Source: Symbiodinium kawagutii
Taxonomy: Eukaryota; Sar; Dinophyceae; Suessiales; Symbiodiniaceae
Reading direction: 5' to 3'
Assembly: GCA_009767595.1 (NCBI GenBank)
Contig: VSDK01014173.1
Coordinates: forward strand, 88,704-152,703
DNA: 64,000 nucleotides
In this document: piece after piece, positions 44,268-54,460 of the stretch
How positions within the stretch are numbered: position 1 is the first letter of the stretch
Layout: each line of letters opens with the position of its first letter
The notes under the pieces: model-generated
Database searches by the model: none
What the model was told of the DNA's origin: nothing
What the model saw: only the letters and a program-made list of their open reading frames with translations
Made by a program: the position numbers and the translations under genes

Positions 44268-44369
44268 GAGTCTTTCTCAAAATAGGGGTACCCCCAAATC
44301 ATCCATTACTATCGACTCGTGGTAGTAAACCAACCATTTTGGGGGTCCCCTATTTTGAGAAACCACCAC
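44268..44369. mobile_element. MITE-like repeat, family B
   Basis: GAGTCTTTCTCAAAATAGGG and CCCCTATTTTGAGAAACCAC ends, with GGTACCCCC and GGGGGTCC just inside. 102 bp. Confidence 0.9.
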
Positions 44370-44604
44370 ATAATGGCGAACTTCAGGTCATTGACTTCCC
44401 AAAAGGATCCATTGTAATTCTGACCATTCTGAATCTCCAGTTGCATGACTAACCCTAGTAATGGGGTATGAGATGGTATAACAATAGAAATCGACAATCG
44501 TCATGTCACTAGAATTGTTGGTTGTAGCACTCTCATTTGCATTCCCATTCCCCAAATATAGTCAAGTACCCGCTATTTAGGCCTAAGAAACCCCCAACCA
44601 TGCC

Positions 44605-44783
44605 TGGTTGGTGGTTTCAACGCCTTTGAACAATATTAGTCAACCAACCATTTGTTAATAATTACTAGGGAAAATCAAAATTTTTAAAACCACCAACCAA
44701 CCCTTAGTTCAAATAGGAGAAAATCAAGCATTTGTTGATGATTACGAGGGAAAATCAAACATGTTTAAAACCACCAGCCAGTA
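44605..44783. mobile_element. MITE-like repeat, family C plus a partial tandem copy
   Basis: 44605-44699 is a full copy: GGTTGGTGGTTTCAACGCC to TTTTTAAAACCACCAACCA. 44720-44783 repeats its right half (AGCATTTGTTGATGATTACG, then GTTTAAAACCACCAGCCA). A further fragment is near 44837 (GGCTACAACCCC). Confidence 0.75.
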
Positions 44784-46619
44784 GTTGTTTGACCATTGTT
44801 GTTATACATACTATCCCACTATTATAACTGTTATTTGGGGCTACAACCCCTATGGAACCACCAACCAAATGCTTCCTAAACTCCGAAGTTCAAGTCACTG
44901 GGATTGTTGGTTCATAGTAGTTACATGTGGATGCTGATTAGCCAATGACGCTTAGAACTGTCCCAATGTATCAATGTAACTCAGGGTTCATATAATTGTC
45001 CAGTTAATCAGTAGCCAAGTACATAGTAGTTATATCAAAGCTTATCTTGTCTTCACATCCCCAATGATGCTTGACTAACCTCGCCATCAAGTCAGTCCGG
45101 TGCATCACCTTCAGCCGCAGTCCACCTGAAGTAGAAGTTGTACTCCTCGAAGTCCCAAACGAAAGTGTGAGGAGCGAACCTCAGCGCAGCGCACTGCACA
45201 GCACAAACCACCCAATTAGTAAATGCTAAACACAGTGAGCAAGAACCAATTGAATAAATTTCAATTTCAGTTTCAATGGTTTCAATTGAATAAATCGTCA
45301 TGGTTTCAATGGTTTCAATGGTTCAACGCAGTGAGCATTGAACCCATGGCCTACATTTGCAACACCGCTATTTTCACCTCTCGTCGATTCCCCTACAAAC
45401 TTCATTACAATGGTCGTTGAAAGCCGTCCTCACCAGCGATTACAAGCTTGTAACTTTAGCAGCCATCATTGACCGCTATTAGCAAACAATAAATATAGAA
45501 AAAAACATAGTAATTACATGCAATTACTACCCACATATTTTCAGCCAACATTAGAAAACATCAGCTCTTGGTAAGCAATAATACAGTACCAGCCATTGAC
45601 CACTGTTTATGATCTTGGACTTTTAGCAACCATCAGTAGCCGTCATTAACCACCTGTAGCGATCACTCGCCACATGTTCAATATATAGCCGTTGTAAAAC
45701 ACAATTTACCATCGCCACCGACGATGTGACCTTCAGCCATGGTTGCCCATTGGTGCTGATTGTAAACATCAGCTGACAACCGGCTCCCCTAAGTATTAGC
45801 TGCTTGGGATTTAGAGGAAAGCCTGAAAGAAGGAGCCATTGTTACCCATTATTTCACCTCTACAAAGGAATATTGACAAACATTACGCTGTGTGAAACGA
45901 TCGTTACCAATGATTAGCCATCCCTCACGATCACTCACCTCCAGCAACCGGTGTTACCAATCATTGGTCATTAGCCTTTCTTCGCCACAGTAAGCGATCA
46001 TGAGCGTGTAGCAACCATTCTCACCACTATGAACCATCATTAGCGATCAATGAATCCTTAGAAGCCACTATCATCTATTCTAACCCTCGATTACCTTTTG
46101 TTAGCAAGCATTGACATATCTAGTCATAAATCATCAGCAAGATCATGATCCTTTAGTAAGCGTTGTTATCCATCATAATTGCACTTTTGTCAACGCTCAT
46201 TGACCGCATCAACCTTCAGTATCCGTTATTGCCAGTCAAACCACAATTACTGCTCAATACCGTTGAGCAGCCACCATGACCCATCAAACCCTTTCCTTGT
46301 GACAAGCGCTAGCAAGCATTAAGCTTTAATACCACTATTACCCACCAAAATCGTTAACGTCCGAACATCTTTAGTAGCCATGAATACCCATCTTGAGCGT
46401 TTTGTGAAAGGTTGTGGGCGAACACATACCTGCAGCAACCGATCAAACCCATCATGAACCATCAGTATTGATCATGAGGCTTGAGTAGCCATTTCCACCT
46501 TTACAAAAGCATGGTAATCACAATTACTCACATTAATGTTATTTATCACTTTGTCATTTCTGGACCATCAAAATTGTTTAATTACTAATTAATCGTTATT
46601 CCTAATCAATAAGCTATAT
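44784..46619. other. Low-complexity sequence, strongly A/C-rich from 45430
   Basis: TTTCAATGG units in tandem at about 45262-45325. From 45430 on, TTAGCAACCATC, AACCATCATTAGCG and CACCATGACCCATC words dominate the plus strand for over 1 kb. A minus frame at 45092-45301 is open without further support. Confidence 0.5.
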
Positions 46620-46735
46620 GGCAGCGGGTCAAATCCGTGTACCCCTGGTTCCCCCATCATTAGCCATTATTTTCCCTATGAAATTGCTGGTGAACTTGTC
46701 CACCATGATTGGTTGGTAAATATTTCTCCAAAGCC
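46620..46735. mobile_element. MITE-like repeat, family A (left outer arm of palindrome)
   Basis: GGCAGCGGGTCAAATCCGTG to TCTCCAAAGCC. It pairs in inverted orientation with the copy at 46969-47092. ATAT lies at both edges. Confidence 0.85.
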
Positions 46736-46968
46736 ATATATAGCTGGTATATCCCCTATAGTTGTTAGTTACCATCTCCTATTATGAACCATTATAGTTG
46801 GTATATATCCCCTATCATTGACCTCTAGGATCTGCCTATCATGAACTGTTGCCGTTTTTGCCAACCATTGTTACCCCGCATGAACATATATCAGCCATTT
46901 TACCAACTATAATGGTTGGGAATAGGGGATGATAACTAACAACTATAGGGGATATACCAGCTATATAT
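46736..46968. repeat. Inner palindrome, about 68-bp arms (family D)
   Basis: ATATATAGCTGGTATATCCC from 46736 to TTATAGTTGGTA at 46803 is complementary, with few mismatches, to 46901-46968 (TACCAACTATAATGGTTGGG to GGGATATACCAGCTATATAT). The spacer 46804-46900 is unrelated. Blocks of the same family lie at 11090 and 11385. Confidence 0.85.
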
Positions 46969-47092
46969 GGCTATGGGTCAATAGGAACTATCAATAATGG
47001 CTTACAATGACCCACCAAATCAATCCAAATCATAGGGAAAACAAGGGTTAATGATGGGGAACCAGGGGTACGGGGTGAACTGACCCACTGCC
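46969..47092. mobile_element. MITE-like repeat, family A (right outer arm of palindrome)
   Basis: Reverse-oriented copy: GGCTATGGGTCAATAGGAAC to ACTGACCCACTGCC, core CATAGGGAAAACAAGGGTTA. Confidence 0.85.
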
Positions 47093-48620
47093 ATTTATCA
47101 ACCATTACTGGCAGCCACGGCCTTTCACCGTTGCAAGGCATCATGAAACATTACAAACAACCATCCCCTTGAGTAGCTGTTAATACCAATCATGGCCCCT
47201 TCGAACCATGACAAACAATCAACCACTCATTGACTTGAAGCAAACCATCAGTAGCGATCATTACCTCTTAGCCACCATTGTTCACCCATCATTAGGGGCT
47301 CATGAACCGTTAGAAACTCTGGTTACCTGTGATTAAACTTGCCACCTTTCTTGACAAACATCAGCCTTCAGTGGCCAATGTTACCCATCATAAGCCACCG
47401 CTGAAGATCACCTTGGGCAGCCAAACATCATTAAACCTTTGCTTAATGACAAATAGCAAACATGAATGTTCAGCAGCCAATGGTGCCCGTCATGAACCAT
47501 CATTAACAACCTTTACCTTTAGTTACTATCATTGACTATCATGAACCTTTTTGGAGCCACTACTTGCAAACATTCACTCTTGGAAACCATTATCACCCAT
47601 CCGTACCAATGCAATTTTTCACCCGCCATTCACCTTGATTCACCAGAACAACTCAACCTTTTGTAACCATGAATACCTTCATTACCTGCTGTAAGCAATG
47701 GTGAGCCATGATTGTCCATTTTTGGCCTTTTTGAGCTATTGATAACAGCCTTTCATTTTTGGTATCAAGAACGATGGTGAAGCTCTAGTAGCCAGCGGTA
47801 CCCGTTGTTGACCTTCAGTCATAGTTACTCATCATTAGCCATGATTGCCCACTATTACTCAACCATCTGCGCGCCGTCACTGACCACCAGCAGCCTTCAT
47901 TACCTTTCATTGGCCCCGTTGCCTTCCCTTCTCCATGGGTAGCCATCAGTATCCATCATGTGCTATCATGAACCATGACTAGCCACCATTCTGCATCATT
48001 GACCATCATTCAACCTCAAGAACCTTTCTGAGCCATCGCGACGCAAAATAAATCGTCATTAGCCATCATGAGCCACTGTTGGTGAGCATCAATCGTCATA
48101 AGCCAACATCAACCATCATCAGCCGTCATTAATGCTCATTAGCCATCATTAGCCATCATTAGCCATCAGTAGCCATCACGAATCATCATGAAACATCATA
48201 TCATTAACCATCGTTTGCGATCACGAATCATCATGGACAATCATGAACTCTTGAGTTTCAAAACCCACTACAATCAATCATAAGCGTGGTTGCCCGGGAT
48301 TTATTGAAGCTGGGTTCTGGACACATTTTTCAGGCCAAGCAACAGGGCCCAGCCTTCTGCTGGGCCAGCCGACAAGCAGCCACAAGCATCATTAAGCATC
48401 ACTCACTACCATCAACCATTGTTGACCCTGGTAAATAACCACTATGAACCACTATGAACAATTAACCATCATTAACCATGTTCACCAATTATCAACCATT
48501 ATTTCAATTATTATCAACCATCATTTCTGAATCCCTATGATGACTTAACAATTATCAACCATCCATCGCAAACCATTCTTAACCATTGTTTAACCATTAG
48601 TTTGCCATCCTTTACCTGCA
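47093..48620. other. A/C-rich low-complexity sequence (putative intron 3' part)
   Basis: About 1.5 kb of CCATCATTAGCC, GAACCATCAGTAGCC and CATCATGAACC words; around 48107-48185 nearly perfect 12-bp CATTAGCCATCA repeats. No gene supported. Confidence 0.65.
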
Positions 48621-48880
48621 TTTAACCCTTGTCAAACCCTGGTTGATTATCAACCATCCATTTCGAAACCACCAGTTTGCCATCATTTAACCCTTCAATG
48701 GTTGATAAACCCTGGTAGCAACCCCTTGCTTAACATTGATAAAGGTTCACCCTTGATAAACCCTGGTAGTAACTTCCTTGATAAACCCTGGTAGTAACCC
48801 CTTGAAAGGTTGATAAACCCTGGTAATTAGTAACCCCTTTAAAGGTTGATAAAGTTACTGATAAACCCTGGTTGTTTACC
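48621..48880. repeat. Minisatellite TTGATAAACCCTGGTAGTAA
   Basis: At least six copies of TTGATAAACCCTGGT with spacers such as AGTAACCCCTTGAAAGG between 48640 and 48875, directly upstream of the next island. ORFs reading NQGLS repeats are artefacts. Confidence 0.8.
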
Positions 48881-48899
48881 CTTCTCCATTGCATTGAAG

Positions 48900-49034
48900 C
48901 TGTCTCGGCACAGCGCTCGTTCTGTGTGCAGCCAAGTGGCACGCGCCAGGAGACCTTCTCCCAGGCCGTCGCGTTCACCACCGGCGGCCGCAGCAACATG
49001 TGCCTCGGCGCGGACGTTGCGGGGGCCTTGTAGC
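48900..49034 (+). CDS. Candidate internal exon, about 45 codons
   Basis: GC-rich island after acceptor-like CCTTCTCCATTGCATTGAAG. Two plus frames are open. In phase 0 to GTGGAG: LSRHSARSVCSQVARARRPS (Arg/Ser/Ala-rich). The other reads AVSAQRSFCVQPSGTRQETF, then SQAVAFTTGGRSNMCLGADV, more protein-like, with a possible donor GTTGCG. I prefer an exon here but not a frame. GT-rich repeats follow at once. Confidence 0.4.
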
Positions 49035-49320
49035 GTGGAGCTACTGGGGTGGTCATGGGTGGTCATGGGTGGTGACAGATCATGAGGATCAATGGGGATT
49101 GTATGGGTGTTGATTGTGGTGATTTATGGGGATCAATGGTGATTCTATGGTGATTCTATGGTGATTAATGGTCACCATATGGTGATTAATGGTGATTCTA
49201 TGGTGATTATATGGTGATTCTATGGTGATTATATGGTGATTCATAAGGGTTCATTGCGAATGATTACTGTTTCTTATCGGTTTCTTTCTGGTTTCTTGCT
49301 GGATTTCTAGAGGATTCGTT
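49035..49320. repeat. GT-rich minisatellite TATGGTGATTC
   Basis: TGGTCATGGGTGGTCATGGG, then about ten units of the 11-12-bp TATGGTGATTC/TATGGTGATTA between 49131 and 49245. It is the mirror image in strand bias of the minisatellite on the other side of the island. Confidence 0.8.
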
Positions 49321-50458
49321 TTGGATTTATGCTGGACAAGTAGTGGGGAAAGATTGGACCAATTCCTCCCTGCCTGTTTTGGGTCCTATGGCTGGAAATG
49401 ATCACAGGCATGTCAACATCACCCGAACCATTGACCATGGTTGCAAAAACAAGAATTGACATTTGTCAGGATTCTATCGGATCTTTAATGGATGTTAAAT
49501 GGTTTCGTGTGGGATTCTTGTGGGTTTGGAGAAACCCTACTGATTTCTGGATGATTCTTATTGGATCTTGTAAGAACCAATGCAGCCGGTGTTGAAGTGG
49601 GTAGCTCAATTAAGATTTGATTACAGGCCATCAATCACCATAACATCAACCCATTCTTTTGGACTAGCGTTCACCATTAGCTAGCCATCACTAACTCGTG
49701 TTCATGATCATCCATCATCAACTAGCCACTATTAACCAATACTTATTAACCATTACATAGGTTTGATCATGTCATAATAATCAGTATTAGGATTAAGCAC
49801 CATCATGCATTGATCAATCAATATCATCAATCATTTTACAAGTAAAACCATAAACTGTGCGTTCTGCAACCCTCATTAACCATCAGCATGGTAATAATCA
49901 TTCTTAAACCACTACAGTAATATGTACAATGGTTTAACCATCCTCAGCCACTATTAGCTATTATCATCCGTTGTGGTCAATGACCTACCATGAGTGGCTA
50001 ATAGTGGTTAACAAATCATGGTTAATGGTGTTCAATATGGTTCATTGTCCATTATATTCCATGATAAATCACTACTAACCCCTACTAACCATCATCGACC
50101 ACTATAGACTATAGACAAGCATCATCAACCATAATTGATTACTACATAGAATATCATGGTTGCAACCACAATGATTATCTTGTATTATATGCCACTATTA
50201 ACCACTAATGGTTTCACTCTGTGACTATAGTATCTAGCTCATAACCACTATTTTCAACGATGATTAACGACTACTATCCATGATTAACCACTATTATCCA
50301 ATATTCGCCAATCATGATCAATCATCATGATCAATCATCATAATCAATCATCATAATCAATCATTAGCCAATCATGATCAGCCAATAGGTTATCATTGCT
50401 CAACCATCATCACTCATGAGCCACTCATCCCTCAACCATTGGCATATCCTTCGCTAAG
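49321..50458. other. Mixed then A/C-rich sequence
   Basis: Plus frame 49398-49595 is open but short. From 49640 to 50450 the plus strand is A/C-rich, with tandem CAATCATCATAATCAATCAT near 50310-50375. It ends CCTTCGCTAAG. Confidence 0.5.
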
Positions 50459-50528
50459 GTACACAGTGGCCGCTGCTCCCGTGAACGCGAAAGGCAACAT
50501 GGGCGTAACTTCCACGCTGCTGCTGAGG
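50459..50528 (+). CDS. Candidate internal exon, 23 codons
   Basis: Acceptor-like TCCTTCGCTAAG, donor AGG/GTGGCG. The frame ending in phase 0 reads YTVAAAPVNAKGNMGVTSTL then LLR, entering with one base. Another frame (VHSGRCSRERERQHGRNFHA) stays open beyond the donor. Product unknown. Confidence 0.4.
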
Positions 50529-51565
50529 GTGGCGGCCTGAACTCATGGCGAACATGGGTTGATAATGGGTGGTTGGTTGGTAAAACTGATGGTCAATCAA
50601 TGGTGAATACTGGCTAATACTGGCTGATAATCACTGAATTGATGGCTGATAGTTCAGGAATAATGGGTGGTTGAGAATCAATTGTGCATCTATGGTTGAC
50701 CAAGTGTCAATACTGGCTAGTTGATGATCAATACTGGGTGGCGAATGGTCAATTTACGGTTAATTGCTGGTTAATGAACAATTGAATGGTAGGAATGAGG
50801 AAAAACAGTCAGTGGTGGGGTTTAGTAGGCAAATGGTGGGCATAATGGGTGGTGAATAAGGTTAACAATGTTTAATGGTTGATGGTGCTCACCATATGGT
50901 TGCTGATGACGCCTAATGGCCAATATGGAAGGATAGCCATATCAATCGACAATGGCTGATGGTTGGGTCATTGTCAACCAATCGTGGATTAATGGTAAAC
51001 TAATAATTAATGAACTACTGATTAGTGGGGTTGACTAGTCATTGGTGGGGCTTATCAACCAACTATTGGGGCTGGACGTGATCAACCCTTAGTAAATGGC
51101 TGATATCCAAACAAATGCTCAAATGCTTCAGTTAGCGCAAAATTAGTGGTTAATTCATGACTAAGTAGTGGCCAGCTGAAAGTCATTAAGTGATGGAAAG
51201 TTAGTAAGTAATGACAAATGGGGTTTCATATTGCTTCAAGATGGCTAGTTAATGGCTGACAATAGTCAATGGTTGCTCGACATGGTTACCCTTAATGAGC
51301 GAGCAGTTAAAAAATATAACAACATTGTGCTTTAAACTTTCAATCCTTGGTGATCATGATTAGTAATCAGCTATGATTCATGATGATGATTGATGGTGCA
51401 TGATGGGTAATGAAGGTTAGACATGAGTCAATGGCCTTGATGAATGGTGATTGACTGATGCTGGTAAGTGATGGCTATGCTAGTTGGTACTAGTTTGTAA
51501 ATTCAAAACGGGTTCTAGTGATTTCTAGTGATGCTTCATGATGATGAATGGTGGTAAGCTCCCAC
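50529..51565. other. GT-rich low-complexity sequence (putative intron 5' part)
   Basis: About 1 kb of GGTTGATAATGGGTGG, TGGTCAATCAATGG and GATTGATGGTGCATGATGG words on the plus strand. No A/C-rich half is visible before the next island, the one clear exception to the pattern. Confidence 0.6.
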
Positions 51566-51779
51566 CTTTGATGCTCGGACAAAGCTCTGGGCAGCTCTGT
51601 GCGCGGTGGCCCCCGGTGACTCCGGTGCGATCGTGGCAGTGAGGAACTCCGGTGCGATCGTGGCAGTGAGGAACGTGTTCCGGGTCTGGATGCGGAGGCC
51701 GCTGTGCGCCCCAAGTGCGCCCTCGCAAGTCCTGCCACAGCTGCCTATGGTAGAGCATCTTTCCTCCACCTCTTGGCAG
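51566..51779 (+). CDS. Coding-like island with a 27-bp tandem duplication
   Basis: A plus frame reads ARTKLWAALCAVAPGD, then SGAIVAVRN twice, because CTCCGGTGCGATCGTGGCAG plus TGAGGAA is exactly duplicated (51620-51646, 51647-51673). Each copy contains GTGAGG after GGCA, a consensus-like donor, so one copy may be intronic. A second frame (GLDAEAAVRPKCALASPATA) is open from about 51640 into the next block. Confidence 0.35.
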
Positions 51780-51920
51780 CCTCAGGAACCAGTACCCTTC
51801 TGGGTGCTTATGTCAGGGCACTCCTTCAGGCTATCCTGTCCCATATTCCACATCATGTCTGGACACCGCCCATTGTATGCTTGCTCCACAACGGGAAACC
51901 CAGATGAGAACCCCCAATGG
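51780..51920 (+). CDS. Candidate internal exon, 47 codons
   Basis: Strong acceptor TTTCCTCCACCTCTTGGCAG, donor TGG/GTGAAC, open in phase 0: PQEPVPFWVLMSGHSFRLSC, then PIFHIMSGHRPLYACSTTGN. The alternative frame, continuous with the upstream block, reads ASGTSTLLGAYVRALLQAIL, then SHIPHHVWTPPIVCLLHNGK and stops at TGA 51907. Both look plausible; no family recognised. Confidence 0.4.
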
Positions 51921-53472
51921 GTGAACGATCGCACCCCACCCATGGGTTTGTGATGGTTGATGCTTTGTCGACGGTTCGAACAATGGTTCCTGTCTGCTTA
52001 CTCAATGGCAGACTCATCAAACTATGGCCCATAATCTTGAGAATGTGATAACAATGGCAATTTTTACAGATTCAGCGGATTCATGGTCTGCTAAGCATGG
52101 TGCTTTTGGCATGCTCGTTTGTTGATTGCTGGCTTCGTGAACGGTTCAAACTAACCAGCGACAGAACGAACTTGAGCAGGTTATCAATGATGCAATATAC
52201 TCATTAATAGTGATGATTATATGATGGTTGATATCAGTATAATGGCAGTATATCAGTGATACAATCTACTGGTGGTTGATAATGATTGATGATGGTTGAT
52301 AATTACTACTTGCTGGTCAACCATGGTGGATACCGGTTATTAATAAGCTGACTGCTATCAAAAAGGAATTATTGACCAGTAACCAACCATGGTTGATAGG
52401 ATGACAATCAACCGCTAGGTTCATGATGACTGATGCAAGTTGAGGACAGCTATCAAATGATTATCAAGGCTTATGGGTGGCAGAAAATGATCCTCCCCAC
52501 AGCCCCTGGCAATGACCGACTGGGCTTCTTCTTATCTGATAATGATCCTCTGATCTGGTGAGGAGAGGTGCATATAGGTGCTAGAACCCATGTGAAAACA
52601 ACCTAGCACACTAGTGAGGATCAAGTTGACACCAAACGATATCCGATATCACTAAGATCATAAGTATGATATCATTAAGATCATAGGTGCAATAAGTATT
52701 ATTTGCTGGTCAACATTCGCGACTGGCAACCGTGACAACATTATCGACTGCGGTAAAACATTGTTAGCAAGTATTCAGTGTCGTTCCTAGCCAGCGATCA
52801 TGATGCATCAGTTGGGGACTTATGGACATTCATTGAGCATCAAGTATATGTGTATATATCTCTATTTAAATATATATATATATAATCAGTTTTTGCTCGT
52901 AATCACGAACCATGATTCCATGAACCATCATCAATCAGCACCCGCCACGATGAAGAATCATCATTGAATCCTCAGAAACCACCATCGTCAACGATCAAAA
53001 TTCAGTGTTGCTCTTAACCAACAAACAACTATATCTTTGCAGCATTAATGATTGTCACGCAGCACGCCTTCACGCATCATTCACAATCATCAACTGTGAC
53101 CGAACGTACCAGAATCCTCAGCATAATCCTCAGCATCAAGGACCATCATTAACCATCAAGCATGTTCATGAAACATGGCTATTAAACAATCAACCACCAG
53201 AACCCAACATTAGTCACCAGTTTAACCACTGTTCTTACTCATCAATGATAACTCATCTATCAATGGTTAACAAATCATTGTTTGTCATCATTCACCATTG
53301 CCATCTTAACGAATCATGAATCTTTACCAAAAATGATCCTCAACAATTCAACGAGTCATTGAGACATGGTTCCGGGTAGATTCTTGAGGGTGATACTAGT
53401 CAGATGTATCTTGAGTACAGTAGTATGTCATTAAGTCATGCTCATTCAACCAGTCATTAAGCTGAGATATCA
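51921..53472. other. GT-rich then A/C-rich sequence
   Basis: GTGATGGTTGATGC and GATGGTTGATATCAG words to about 52450, an (AT)n run at 52868-52886, then A/C-rich AACCATCATCAATCAGC from 52910. GATATCACTAAGATCATAAG is tandemly repeated at about 52645-52690. No gene supported. Confidence 0.5.
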
Positions 53473-53507
53473 TCATTAACCATCATCATCATCATCATCA
53501 CCATCAC

Positions 53508-53548
<41 letters not shown>

Positions 53549-53592
53549 CCTATCATCCTCATCATCATCATCATCATCATCACCTATCATCC
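53473..53592. repeat. (CAT)n microsatellite
   Basis: About 120 bp of CAT/ATC with two CACCTATCAT interruptions, about 90 bases upstream of the next candidate exon. Confidence 0.95.
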
Positions 53593-53682
53593 ATTAATAG
53601 ATGTTACTGATGTCACTAGTACGATTACTACCGGTCCTTAAGATGATCACCAGCTACAAGAAGGCCTATTAGATGTCATCAG

Positions 53683-53817
53683 TCATTCATCACGGTGCCT
53701 TGCCGACGCCACCAGTTTTGCCTCGCTGAAGAGCTCAGCAGTGTTCATCACCTTCGTCATCAACGGCACGTCACTGGTGGAATCCAAGGCCTCCCAATGG
53801 CCGTCCTCAGTGCAAGG
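53683..53817 (+). CDS. Candidate internal exon, 45 codons
   Basis: Acceptor-like GATGTCATCAG and donor AGG/GTGATT. Open over all 135 bases in phase 0 (SFITVPCRRHQFCLAEELSS, then TGGIQGLPMAVLSAR). The frame offset by one is also open (CLADATSFASLKSSAVFITF, then VINGTSLVESKASQW). (CAT)n and A/C-rich DNA upstream and GT-rich DNA downstream fit the general pattern. No family recognised. Confidence 0.45.
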
Positions 53818-54121
53818 GTGATTGGATGGAGGCAGCACTAAGCATGGCTGGGTTTACTTAAGTAATGCAGATGGTTGATGATGATTGAAGTTCATGATGC
53901 TCGAAGTTAGTGATTAAACATGGTTCATGATGGTTAATGAGTTATTGATGCTTAACGGCGATGGTGAATGAAGAGTAGTAAAACATTGCTTGTAATCATG
54001 GGTGATCATGATTAGTAGCCATGGTGAATGATGGTTGGAGTCACTGATTTTGTGATGGTGAATGATGGTCATCAAGTCATGCTTCATGATGGTCATTGAT
54101 TAATGACAGTTAATGTGAATT
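53818..54121. other. GT-rich low-complexity sequence (putative intron 5' part)
   Basis: TGGTTGATGATGATTGAAG, CATGATGGTTAATGAG and GGTGAATGATGGTTGG words, ending where a family-A repeat begins. Confidence 0.6.
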
Positions 54122-54242
54122 GGCTGTGGGTCAGTTCACCCTGTACCCCTGGTTCCCCATCATTAACCATAGTTTTAGAGGTAAATTTGTTGGTGAACTT
54201 ATCCTCCATGAAATTGGTTGCTTAATGGCTTGACCCATAGTC
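54122..54242. mobile_element. MITE-like repeat, family A
   Basis: GGCTGTGGGTCAGTTCACCC to GGCTTGACCCATAGTC, core CATCATTAACCATAGTTTTA. AATT occurs on both flanks. 121 bp. Confidence 0.85.
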
Positions 54243-54354
54243 AATTGGTTTGCATTGTCCACTTGGCGAGCACGAACAAACCTTGGGATGTTCAAAACAG
54301 ACCTGACTAGCTGGAAACAAAGACGTCGTACCGACTCCGAGGTGCTTACGTCTG

Positions 54355-54460
54355 GGGGTCTCTCAAGCCATGAGGGGAACCCCAAAAGTGGTTGGTTTAT
54401 TGCTATAAATGCCTAATGAACTGGATGATCAAGGGGTACCACTAGTTTGAGAAGCTAACA
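54355..54460. mobile_element. MITE-like repeat, family B
   Basis: GGGTCTCTCAAGCCATGAGG to CACTAGTTTGAGAAGCTAAC; interior TTTATTGCTATAAATGCCTA. Both ends diverged. Confidence 0.75.
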
